The notes beneath the pieces were generated by a model, which ran no database searches, was not told the origin of the DNA, and worked only from the letters and a program-made list of their open reading frames with translations. From Lachnospiraceae bacterium (lineage in GTDB: Bacteria; Bacillota; Clostridia; Lachnospirales; Lachnospiraceae), in the NCBI GenBank assembly GCA_910575565.1, contig CAJTFL010000035.1:1-36134 (forward strand): a DNA stretch of 36,134 nucleotides, given 5' to 3'. Shown here piece after piece: positions 14,698 through 22,462 of this stretch. The number at the start of each line of letters is the position of its first letter. Position 1 is the stretch's first letter. Made by a program: the position numbers and the translations under genes.

Positions 14698-15088
14698 CAG
14701 CCAGTGGAAAGTGCATGAAGGAAAATCATGCTTGCATGAATTTTCCTTCATCGCTTTCCACTGAGGGAGCGCCCGTTTATGAGCAAAAGAAGCTGCGCCA
14801 GCAGCGGAGAGCGCTGTAAGCGCGTTTTTGCGAATGGGCGCTGGCTGAACGGACGGCTGATTTACCCTAACCGTTCAGCCAGCGGAAAGTGCATGGAGGA
14901 AAATCATGCTCGCATGAATTTTCCTTCATCGCTTTCCACTGAGGGAGCGCCCGTTTATGAGCAAAAGAAGCTGCGCCAGCAGCGGAGAGCGCTGTAAGCG
15001 CGTTTTTGCGAATGGGCGCTGGCTGAACGGACGGCTGATTTACCCTAACCGTTCAGCCAGCGGAAAGTGCATGGAGGAAAATCATGCT
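14698..15088 (+). repeat. 178-bp tandem repeat, two full units and a partial third
   Basis: Units start at 14698, 14876 and 15054 with a 178-bp period. The third stops at 15088, on the DUF1700 stop codon. Each unit has a long hairpin (GTGGAAAG...ATGAAGGAAAAT / ATTTTCCTTCAT...CTTTCCAC), a second one (GCGCCC...GCAAAA / TTTTTGC...GGGCGC), and a 10-bp pair GGCTGAACGG/CCGTTCAGCC. Units 1 and 2 differ at only a few bases. Single-unit relatives lie at 27978-28047 and 32199-32289, and the first hairpin also occurs at 5031. Open frames over it (MSKRSCASSGE...) are identical in both units and look incidental. Confidence 0.9.
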
Positions 15089-15560
15089 ACCTTCCTGGCC
15101 CCTTCCACACGGAATAAATCAGGAAAACAATCAAAAGAGGAACCAAAACCGGGCGCAGCAGCATAAAAATCCCCCCGATTATGGTGCTGACCACCGTCAG
15201 CAGCCCGCAGCCAACCACTAAAAACAGCAGCAGCAGCCAGAATCCATTGAAATGGTAGCTTTTCATCCTTCCCCTGCCAAATTCCTCCTCCCCAGGGGAA
15301 GGGCCGTACCCGCTCCCTGCACCGTCGCTATCCTCATAAACGCCGGACATTTCGTCCCCGCCTCCATTAGCATCGATAATGGATTTGGCGATCAGCCTGG
15401 GATCCCCCAGCTCCTCCAGGATCTGAGAAAGGCTTTTCCCCTTTTTTAATTCTCCTGTAATATAATCGTCATAATATTGGATATTTTCCTCAATTACCTG
15501 CCTGGGCACTTGTCCGGCCAAGGCAAGGGCAAGCTTCTCTAAAAATTCTTTTTTATCCAT
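15087..15560 (-). CDS. DUF1700 (HAAS-domain) membrane protein
   Basis: Protein of 157 aa. The N-terminal ~65 residues match the DUF1700/HAAS helical domain (DKKEFLEKLALAL..., QYYDDYITGELKKGKSLSQILEELGDP). A Gly/Ser/Glu-rich linker is followed by two adjacent hydrophobic segments near the C-terminus (FWLLLLFLVVGCGLLTVV and a second after PVLVP). In the family such proteins often sit beside PadR-type regulators and affect envelope stress; no PadR gene is here. It starts 4 bp after fbp and is probably cotranscribed. Its stop codon abuts the tandem repeat, so the 3' untranslated region is repeat DNA. Confidence 0.85.
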   Translation of the reverse strand: MDKKEFLEKLALALAGQVPRQVIEENIQYYDDYITGELKKGKSLSQILEELGDPRLIAKSIIDANGGGDEMSGVYEDSDGAGSGYGPSPGEEEFGRGRMKSYHFNGFWLLLLFLVVGCGLLTVVSTIIGGIFMLLRPVLVPLLIVFLIYSVWKGPGR

Positions 15561-15564
15561 TAAC

Positions 15565-17502
15565 TTAACGTATCCTTTCCTTCAGCAGGCCAGCCCGGTA
15601 CGCATTGACCAACTCCTTTAAGTCATCAATCTGGGCGGAAAGCTGGATGCCCATATCCGTATCTGCCACCATCACCCGTTTTTTCATCTTCTCCACAATG
15701 GAAACCCGGGGAGTATTTTCCTGTCCCGGCACAAAGGGCTTGTGCTCTGCCAGAGCCAAATGGTTAGAGTTATAAATCAAGGTGTACCCGGCAATGCCTG
15801 TGGTGGACTGGTAAGCTTTTGAAAGGCCTCCGTCGATCACATACAGCTTCCCCTCTGCCTTAACGGGCGTCTCCCCGTCCTTCAGCTTAACGGGCACATG
15901 GCCGTTAATGATATGGGAGCCTTTCGCAGGAAGCCCGAATTCTTTCAATATCTTGTCACAGTATTCCACCTGCTGGCTTAACTTATAATAAGGATTGTAG
16001 TTTTCCTTATGGGTTGCCTTATCCTCCACAAAGTAATGCTCAAAGGTAGACATTTTATCCTTCCCAAACACCGGGGACTTCGCGCCGCACCACAGATACC
16101 ACATAAAATCACGGCATTTTTCCTTCTCCGGATCATGCTCCGGCAGGAAATACGCCTTCTGCACCCTCTGATCGATAAAATCCAGCAGCGCCTTCCCTGA
16201 GTAAGCTACACCGTCAATCACCATCTCATCAAAGCTGCCGTCCCGTTTCATCGGAATGCAGCCATGGTACAGCAGGTTGGAATTATAGCATTTGTACATA
16301 CTGCCATGGCTGTAAAGGAACTTAATATGTCGGTGAAGCAGCTCACTGTGACGGAAAGAAAGAGCCAAGGTATAGAGAAGCTCCTCCTCCTCCGGGGTCA
16401 GGCGCAAAGGATCCGCCGGATCAATGGTAGGGAAATTCATATCCAGCATAGGATGCTCTTTGCCGCCAATCATAACCGTCCCCTTCCGGTAATCAATGCG
16501 CTCCAAAAGGATCCGGTCTTCCATCTTATAATCCGGATGCCGCCGGATAATCTGGCCCTCCAGCTTAAGCTGCATAACGGCAATCGCCTTATGCATCTTA
16601 GCCGCCAGCCCCGGATCTACCGCGTCATAAATATTTTCATCCAGGATCTTTGGCTGGAACCGTGCGCAGGGATCTTCTTTGTAGGTGCTGGCTGCAAACA
16701 TGGAAAGAGGCCTTAAGTTAATGCCGTAGCCATCCTCTAGCACATCGAAGCTGTTATAGCTGATGGCAATCCGCAGCACCACGCAAATGCTTGCCAGATT
16801 CCCCGTAGCCGCCCCCATCCAGGAAATATCATGGTTCCCCCACTGGATATCCACATCATGGAACTGCATCAGTTCGTTCATAATAATATCCGCCCGGGGG
16901 CCGCGGTCAAAAATATCCCCGATAATATGCAGATTGTCAATGGTTAAATTCTGGATCAGCCTGCTTAAGGCCACAATGAATTTTTCCGCAATCTGCACAT
17001 CTAAGATGGTCTGGATAATCTCGCTGTAATACACCTTTTTATTCTCATCATTGTAATCCACGTGCAGCAATTCGTCAATGGCGTAAGCGAAATCATGGGG
17101 AACCTTTTTCCTTACTTTAGAACGGGTATACTTAGAGGACACTTCCTTGCAGATCCGGACTAAACGGTAGATCGTTACCTTCTGCCAATCCTCCGTATTT
17201 TTCCCCGCTACCGTCATTTTATTGATCATCCGTTCCGGATAATAGATCAGGCTTGCCAGCTCATCCTGCTCTTCCTCCGGGATAATATACCCGAAAGTCT
17301 GCCTGATTTTTTCCCGGATAATCCCTGATGAACTTTTCAGCAAATGGACAAAAGCTTCATACTCCCCGTGGAGATCGCTGAAAAAATATTCCGTCCCTTT
17401 TGGAAGCCCCATTATCGCCCGGAGATTGATAATCTCACTGCAGGCCGACCTTACCGTGGGATATTCCCTGGACAATAACCGCAGATAATCTAAATCTCGC
17501 AT
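15565..17502 (-). CDS. fbp: fructose-1,6-bisphosphatase, class III
   Basis: Gluconeogenic enzyme of 645 aa (B. subtilis Fbp is about 670) that hydrolyses fructose 1,6-bisphosphate to fructose 6-phosphate. Class III is typical of Firmicutes and has a metallophosphoesterase-like core: FFSDLHGEYEAF, IIGDIFDRGPRADIIM, QWGNHDISWMGAATGN, and later HIINGHVPVK and VIDGGLSKAYQ. I chose ATG 17502 (MRDLDYLRLLS) because GGAGGGG lies 7 nt upstream. The frame reaches ATG 17520, but that ATG precedes the ribosome site. An extended -10 promoter lies about 85 bp upstream. The DUF1700 gene follows in the same operon. Confidence 0.96.
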   Translation of the reverse strand: MRDLDYLRLLSREYPTVRSACSEIINLRAIMGLPKGTEYFFSDLHGEYEAFVHLLKSSSGIIREKIRQTFGYIIPEEEQDELASLIYYPERMINKMTVAGKNTEDWQKVTIYRLVRICKEVSSKYTRSKVRKKVPHDFAYAIDELLHVDYNDENKKVYYSEIIQTILDVQIAEKFIVALSRLIQNLTIDNLHIIGDIFDRGPRADIIMNELMQFHDVDIQWGNHDISWMGAATGNLASICVVLRIAISYNSFDVLEDGYGINLRPLSMFAASTYKEDPCARFQPKILDENIYDAVDPGLAAKMHKAIAVMQLKLEGQIIRRHPDYKMEDRILLERIDYRKGTVMIGGKEHPMLDMNFPTIDPADPLRLTPEEEELLYTLALSFRHSELLHRHIKFLYSHGSMYKCYNSNLLYHGCIPMKRDGSFDEMVIDGVAYSGKALLDFIDQRVQKAYFLPEHDPEKEKCRDFMWYLWCGAKSPVFGKDKMSTFEHYFVEDKATHKENYNPYYKLSQQVEYCDKILKEFGLPAKGSHIINGHVPVKLKDGETPVKAEGKLYVIDGGLSKAYQSTTGIAGYTLIYNSNHLALAEHKPFVPGQENTPRVSIVEKMKKRVMVADTDMGIQLSAQIDDLKELVNAYRAGLLKERIR

Positions 17503-17519
17503 TGCAAACCCCTCCGCCA

Positions 17520-17548
17520 TTGTAATTTTTCAGGGCTTATTGTATAAT
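17520..17548 (+). promoter_or_regulatory. candidate plus-strand promoter divergent from fbp
   Basis: TTGTAA (17520-17525), 17 bp, TATAAT (17543-17548). It overlaps the fbp leader in the opposite direction. A transcript would start near 17555 and meet a hairpin and T run at 17611-17634, giving about 80 nt, or would read on to the gene at 17773. Confidence 0.35.
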
Positions 17549-17586
17549 GAAGTGTAGTTTCGTCATTTTGCCCTGTATTTTGTACC

Positions 17587-17595
17587 ATTATAACA
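17587..17595 (-). promoter_or_regulatory. extended -10 promoter of fbp
   Basis: Minus-strand TGTTATAAT is a perfect extended -10. No good -35 is present, as is common for this promoter type. Transcription would start near 17580. Confidence 0.55.
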
Positions 17596-17607
17596 TCAGA
17601 ATTTAAA

Positions 17608-17634
17608 AAAAGGAAGCGGACAGCCGCTCCTTTT
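17608..17634. terminator. bidirectional hairpin between fbp and the MBL gene
   Basis: AAAAGGAAGCGG pairs with CCGCTCCTTTT, one bulged base, loop ACAG. It has T runs on both strands. On the plus strand it would end a short transcript; on the minus strand it lies just upstream of the fbp promoter and may insulate it. The rest of 17635-17772 shows nothing clear. Confidence 0.55.
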
Positions 17635-17772
17635 GGGGCTTGTATGCAACTTAATGCATCATCCCGCTTCAAACCCCGGAAAAATTATGCCAGGAAATAA
17701 CAGAATACTTGTGGCAAAAGCTTAAAAAACCTTTTAGCCCAGCATCATAACATTCAGGAGGAACTTATTCCT

Positions 17773-18618
17773 ATGGAAAAGACAAAAGAACAGCTTTACG
17801 TATTCGGAACCGGCAATGCCGCCGTAACCCGCTGCTACAACACCTGCTTTGCCATTCGGATAGAAGATGAATTTTTCATGGTAGACGCAGGAGGCGGCAA
17901 TGGGATCCTTGGGATCCTTGAACGTATGCAGGTTCCCTTAGCCCGCATCCACCATATTTTCGTCACCCATGAGCACACGGATCACATCCTGGGGATTGTC
18001 TGGATGATCCGCATGATCGGCCAGCAGATCAATAAAGACCGCTATCAGGGACAGCTGACCATTTACTGCCATCCAGCCCTTACCGAAACCATCATCACCC
18101 TTTGCCGCCTGACCACCCAGGAAAAAATATGGAAGCATATCGGCGGCGCAATCCGTCTGGTTCCTGTGGAGGACGGGCAGGAATTGATTATCTTAGGCCG
18201 CAAGGTGACTTTTTTCGATATCCATTCCACAAAAGCCACCCAATTCGGGTTTACCATGGAGTTAAGCGACGGCAGGAAGCTGGCCTGTGCCGGGGACGAG
18301 CCCTGCCAGCCCCTATGCGAAAGCTGCATTGCCGGAAGCTCCTGGCTCCTCCACGAAGCTTTCTGCCTGTATGGAGACCGGGAGGAATTTAAACCATACG
18401 AAAAGCACCACAGCACGGTAAAAGAAGCCTGCCAGCTGGCCGAACGGTTAAACATCCCAAACTTAATCCTCTGGCATACCGAAGACAGCACCTTAGATAG
18501 CCGGAAGGAACGTTACTGCGCAGAAGGGAAGCAATATTATCACGGAAATCTTTTTGTCCCAGATGACCGGGAAATTATTACTTTGACACAGGAGGAACGA
18601 ATGAATGAACTGTCCTAA
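17773..18618 (+). CDS. MBL-fold metallohydrolase (RNase Z-like subgroup)
   Basis: Cytoplasmic protein of 281 aa. Zinc motif THEHTDHILG is complete; a further metal Asp is in CAGDEP and His in LLHEAF; later HST and LWHTED fit the remaining ligands. It begins GTGNAAVTRCYNT, a pattern shared with RNase Z/ElaC and related hydrolases. It lacks a clear tRNase Z exosite, so I call only the fold. AGGAGG lies 11 nt before ATG 17773, a slightly long gap. The 3' end overlaps the next gene by 14 bp, so the two are translationally coupled. Confidence 0.88.
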   Translation: MEKTKEQLYVFGTGNAAVTRCYNTCFAIRIEDEFFMVDAGGGNGILGILERMQVPLARIHHIFVTHEHTDHILGIVWMIRMIGQQINKDRYQGQLTIYCHPALTETIITLCRLTTQEKIWKHIGGAIRLVPVEDGQELIILGRKVTFFDIHSTKATQFGFTMELSDGRKLACAGDEPCQPLCESCIAGSSWLLHEAFCLYGDREEFKPYEKHHSTVKEACQLAERLNIPNLILWHTEDSTLDSRKERYCAEGKQYYHGNLFVPDDREIITLTQEERMNELS

Positions 18619-20707
18619 CTGCAATACCGAAATCCATGGAGCAGATAATTTCTGTCCAAAATGCGGAGCCCGGCTTTCGCCGGGGCAGGCTCCCCGGCAG
18701 GAAACGCCAGGATCCGCCTCCTTTCCTGACGGCATAATGCAGCCGTCCATGCCCCAGCCACCTACGGATCCGCCGAAAAAAAAGAAAAAAGGATTGCTTG
18801 TGGCCGGCCTTTCCCTGCTGTCCCTTTTGGTAATCGCCGGTATCATCGGCGGCATCGCCTGCTACCGGCACATGACCCAGGTAAAGGAGCTGCAGGCCCA
18901 GCTTGCCGATCTGACGGAAGATTCCCTTGATCTGGAAGAATGGATCTCCACGGAGAAAAAGGATTTCCAGCGTTTCGTGCTGGAGGAAGAGGAAGAAGAG
19001 GAATTAAAGGATTACTGGAAAGCCCTGGAACGGCTTGATCCGGAGGATTACGAAAGCCAGATCCATCGCGTCCAACAGATCAAGGACTTCAAGGAGGAAC
19101 TGACCGCCAAAGCCAGCGCCCAGGCTGATGCCCAGCTTAAAGAACTGAAAGACCAGGATCCCGGCTACGCCTCAGACAGCCAGAAAGCGCAGCTAGCCCA
19201 GTATGCGGCGGACATGGAAGAATTGATCGCCAAGGGACAGTATAAGGATTTAGAGCCCTTATCCAGGGAATGGAAATCCTTTGCCGAAGCCGCCGCCGTA
19301 AAAAAAACCGGCTACAATGTGTCCATCATGCAGTATGATTTCACGGAATACCCGAAAGTGCGCCTCTACTTAGATATCAAGGACGCTTCCACCGGAAACT
19401 CTGTTAAAGAGCTGTCCCCCAATATGTTCTACCTTTCAGAGCGGGACGCGGGAACGGGAAGCTTTCTTACCCGCACCATTGAAAAAGCCGTTCTGCTAAA
19501 CGAAAACGAGCGGCTGAACATTAACCTTTTAGCCGATACCAGCGGCAGCATGGAAGGTTCCGATATGTCCGCCGCCAAAAATATCATGATCAACTTTTTA
19601 AACACCCTGCAGTTTTCCGCAGGCGATCAGGTGAAATTAACGCCATTTAACAGCATCATCGACAAAAGCGGATATTTCACCAGCGACATTTCCGCCTTAA
19701 GCAGCCAGATCAACGGCTACACCGCTGACGGGCAGACGAAGCTTTACGATTCCATTATCTACGGCGTCCAGGATGTAGCCGGACAGGAAGGAGCCAAGTG
19801 CGTTATCGCCTTTACCGACGGCAGGGACGTGGGAAGCTATAATTCCGCCCAGGATGTGATCGATGTGGTATCCAGATACCATATCCCTGTATTTATCGTC
19901 CGTATCGGCGACAATTCTTCCTCCTCCGAAGATCAGGATTTAATGCAGATTGCCCAGGCCTCAGGAGGCAGCTTTAAAAACCTTGCCCAGTTCAGCTCCG
20001 ATATGAATGATTTCTACAGCCAGATTTACCGCCAGCTAAAGGAATACTATGTGCTGGAATACACGGAAGACAATGCCATGGGGATTACCCAGGATAAAGA
20101 GCTGGCCATCTACATCCAAAACGGGGAATTAGGCGGCGAAACCACCGGGACGGCCAACGCTGGTGACGAATTATTCGATTCCCTCCTTGGAAGCTACTTA
20201 AGGAGCTATATCACCGACATGAATAACCATTACTACAATCAGCTGAAAAACTATGTGGACGACACGGTGGATCCAAATGATCAATGGTCTATCCAATGGC
20301 AGATGCAAAAACAGGTAAGCGGCGGCTTCTCCAACGTCACGGCAGAAACTTTGATGGACTATTCCGTTACCAGCATCGTGGTAGAGGATGAAAATACCAT
20401 CCGGTTAAAGGCCAATGAGCGCTACGACGTTATCTATGACGAGACATACGGCCAATTAACCGCCCGCTCCTCTGCCATGGCTCGGGATGTTATGGCTATC
20501 TTAACCCCGCAGTACGGCTATTCCACGTTTGGCAATTCCTCCAAGATTCGGGTATGGGCAATGGTAAGCCAAAGCCCGGAATACATCCTGAAAAAGGGAG
20601 CCGACGGGAAATGGAAATTTTCCAAATATGCCGGCGACTTAGCTTTAGGCGAAACCCGCCACGTTTACGATGCAGAGATAACCCACTTTGAATTCGGGGA
20701 ACAGTAA
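18605..20707 (+). CDS. membrane protein with zinc ribbon, coiled coil and von Willebrand A domain
   Basis: Protein of 700 aa. An N-terminal zinc ribbon (C3, C6, C17, C20) is followed by a Pro/Lys-rich stretch and one membrane segment (about 61-84). Then come a Glu/Lys-rich, coiled-coil-prone region (about 90-225) and a VWA domain (about 300-480). Its MIDAS motif is DTSGSM, with a later TKLYDSI and AFTDGRD. The last ~190 residues are unassigned and perhaps a YARHG/extracellular-type domain. The zinc ribbon should be cytoplasmic and the VWA outside, suggesting a metal-dependent adhesion or sensing role. Start ATG 18605 lies inside the end of the MBL gene, with GGAGGAACGA upstream. Confidence 0.85.
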   Translation: MNCPNCNTEIHGADNFCPKCGARLSPGQAPRQETPGSASFPDGIMQPSMPQPPTDPPKKKKKGLLVAGLSLLSLLVIAGIIGGIACYRHMTQVKELQAQLADLTEDSLDLEEWISTEKKDFQRFVLEEEEEEELKDYWKALERLDPEDYESQIHRVQQIKDFKEELTAKASAQADAQLKELKDQDPGYASDSQKAQLAQYAADMEELIAKGQYKDLEPLSREWKSFAEAAAVKKTGYNVSIMQYDFTEYPKVRLYLDIKDASTGNSVKELSPNMFYLSERDAGTGSFLTRTIEKAVLLNENERLNINLLADTSGSMEGSDMSAAKNIMINFLNTLQFSAGDQVKLTPFNSIIDKSGYFTSDISALSSQINGYTADGQTKLYDSIIYGVQDVAGQEGAKCVIAFTDGRDVGSYNSAQDVIDVVSRYHIPVFIVRIGDNSSSSEDQDLMQIAQASGGSFKNLAQFSSDMNDFYSQIYRQLKEYYVLEYTEDNAMGITQDKELAIYIQNGELGGETTGTANAGDELFDSLLGSYLRSYITDMNNHYYNQLKNYVDDTVDPNDQWSIQWQMQKQVSGGFSNVTAETLMDYSVTSIVVEDENTIRLKANERYDVIYDETYGQLTARSSAMARDVMAILTPQYGYSTFGNSSKIRVWAMVSQSPEYILKKGADGKWKFSKYAGDLALGETRHVYDAEITHFEFGEQ

Positions 20708-20803
20708 ATAATGGACAATGCGCAAAAAACACGAATTTTCTACCGTTGGCTGGAAATATAGGGAACAATAAATCATGAACAATAATATAAAGAAGGGATT
20801 TTG

Positions 20804-21151
20804 ATGAAAAAACAAGATAAATTCTTGATCCTTGCCCTTTTCCTCATTTCCTTGGCTTCCTGGCTGGGGTACTACCTGGCCCACCGTACCCCAGCCCTCC
20901 AAGCTGAGGTCACGGTAGCCGGGCAGCCGGCCAAAACCCTTGATCTCACCAAAAACCAGGAAATCACCATCGAAGGCATAAATGGCGGGACGAACCTTCT
21001 GATCATCCAGGATGGGGAAATCTGGTGCGAAGAAGCCTCCTGCCCGGACAAGGTATGCATCCGCCAGGGAAAGCAGTCCCGGGACGGGGAAATGATTGTC
21101 TGCCTGCCTAACCGGATGATCGTCCAGGTAGTTGGCGCGGGGGAGGGATAA
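20804..21151 (+). CDS. NusG domain II-containing membrane-anchored protein
   Basis: Protein of 115 aa. One N-terminal membrane helix (KFLILALFLISLASWLGYYLA) is followed by a NusG domain II-like fold outside the membrane. Typical motifs are the Cys-rich EIWCEEASCPDKVCIRQG and CLPNRMIVQV. Proteins of this family lack the transcription-factor part of NusG; their role is uncertain. They often lie near Gx-transporter or ApbE genes, neither of which is present here. Start ATG 20804 has AGAAGGGATTTTG upstream. It is probably in one operon with the VWA gene (96 bp gap) and the M23 gene (81 bp gap). Confidence 0.87.
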   Translation: MKKQDKFLILALFLISLASWLGYYLAHRTPALQAEVTVAGQPAKTLDLTKNQEITIEGINGGTNLLIIQDGEIWCEEASCPDKVCIRQGKQSRDGEMIVCLPNRMIVQVVGAGEG

Positions 21152-21232
21152 CCCCTCCCTCCTCCACGAATACTCTCCCCTGCTCCTTCATATAATGAAC
21201 AGAACCATCCCCATTATGGAAAGGAGCCCTAT

Positions 21233-22462
21233 ATGCCGCGCCGTTTTCTCTCTCCCTCACCATCACCTGGCCCATCCAGGTTTTTTCTTTATGCCGAAGC
21301 CGCCATCCTGCTGATTTTAAGCATATCCCTGCTTTCTTCCTACCTAAAACAGTATCCCATACTCAGCCAAACCGGCGGAAGCCTGATGGAAACGGCTGAC
21401 GGACTTCAGCCTGCCCAGGAATCCCATCGTGACCCCTCCCAGGAAGCCGCCCAAGAACCTTCCCAAGCTCCCAGCCAGGAAGCCTCGCTAGAGGATGAAC
21501 CGAAAGATGGGGAACCCGGAGAAAAAAAGTTTATCAAATGGGTGGACTTTTCCGTCACCAATGAAGCCATGACCAAAGCATTCCGCCTGGACATGGATAC
21601 CTGCCAGGCAAAGCTTCATTTTAACTGGATTGAACTGTTAGCTTACCTGGGCGCCAAATACGGAGGGGATTTTTCCCGCTATAAGGCCTCAGACATGGAC
21701 GCTTTAACGCAAAAGCTAACCGAAGGCAGCACCATGGATGACCTGACCAAGGATATGGGCTATTATCCCTACTATCTGGAAGCTTACTCCGCCGTGCTGG
21801 GGGGAATGGTGGGAACCTTCCAGGCAGAGATTGACGCCCAGCTCCTTCCTGAGGACAGCCCCTACCGGACAGACGGGCAGGAAACGGACAGGGGAACCAT
21901 CTGGGTGACAAAATACGGCTTAAAAGCCTTCTCCCCAGTGGCCAAAGGCTTCCCTTACTCCGATTTCGACGACTTCGGCACAGCCAGGAGCTACGGCTTT
22001 AAGCGGCAGCACTTAGGGCATGATATGATGGGGCAGGTTGGAACGCCCATCATCGCTGTGGAATCCGGTACGGTGGAAGCCTTGGGGTGGAACCAATACG
22101 GCGGCTGGCGCATCGGCATCCGTTCCTTCGATCAGAAACGCTACTACTATTACGCCCATCTGCGGAAAAATTATCCCTACCAGTCCGGCCTGGAAGTAGG
22201 CTCCCAGGTTCAGGCAGGAGACGTGATCGGCTATATGGGGCGGACAGGATACAGCCGGACGGAAAATACCAATAATATTGATGAATCCCATCTCCATTTC
22301 GGCCTTCAGCTGATCTTTGACGAATCCCAGAAGGAAGGGAACAATGAAATCTGGGTCAGCTGCTACGAGCTGGTAAAATTCCTCCGTCAGAACCAATGCC
22401 TCACGGAAAAAACACCCGACACGAAAGAATGGCATCGGGTGTATGGGACGAAAGACTTTTAA
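21233..22462 (+). CDS. membrane-anchored M23 family metallopeptidase
   Basis: Protein of 409 aa. A Pro/Ser-rich cytoplasmic start (1-18) and a membrane helix (about 19-40) precede a Gln/Ser/Pro-rich linker and a helical region (about 95-240). The C-terminal M23 (LytM-like) domain has zinc ligands in QHLGHDMMG and HLHFGLQL, plus PIIAVESGTVEALGWN and AGDVIGYMGRTG. The LytM fold usually cleaves peptidoglycan cross-bridges; all four metal-site residues seem present, so it is probably active. AAAGGAG lies before ATG 21233. The stop overlaps the stop of the convergent GH3 gene by 4 bp, so there is no room for a separate terminator. Confidence 0.9.
   Translation: MPRRFLSPSPSPGPSRFFLYAEAAILLILSISLLSSYLKQYPILSQTGGSLMETADGLQPAQESHRDPSQEAAQEPSQAPSQEASLEDEPKDGEPGEKKFIKWVDFSVTNEAMTKAFRLDMDTCQAKLHFNWIELLAYLGAKYGGDFSRYKASDMDALTQKLTEGSTMDDLTKDMGYYPYYLEAYSAVLGGMVGTFQAEIDAQLLPEDSPYRTDGQETDRGTIWVTKYGLKAFSPVAKGFPYSDFDDFGTARSYGFKRQHLGHDMMGQVGTPIIAVESGTVEALGWNQYGGWRIGIRSFDQKRYYYYAHLRKNYPYQSGLEVGSQVQAGDVIGYMGRTGYSRTENTNNIDESHLHFGLQLIFDESQKEGNNEIWVSCYELVKFLRQNQCLTEKTPDTKEWHRVYGTKDF

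Noticed and set aside
14779..15166. Cys/Arg-rich small proteins (MSKRSCASSGE...) in the tandem repeat
   Set aside because: No ribosome site, identical in both units by duplication, and other copies of the repeat break the frame.
22417..22442. ACACCCGA/TCGGGTGT hairpin as a terminator of the M23 gene
   Set aside because: It lies inside the coding region and has no T run after it.
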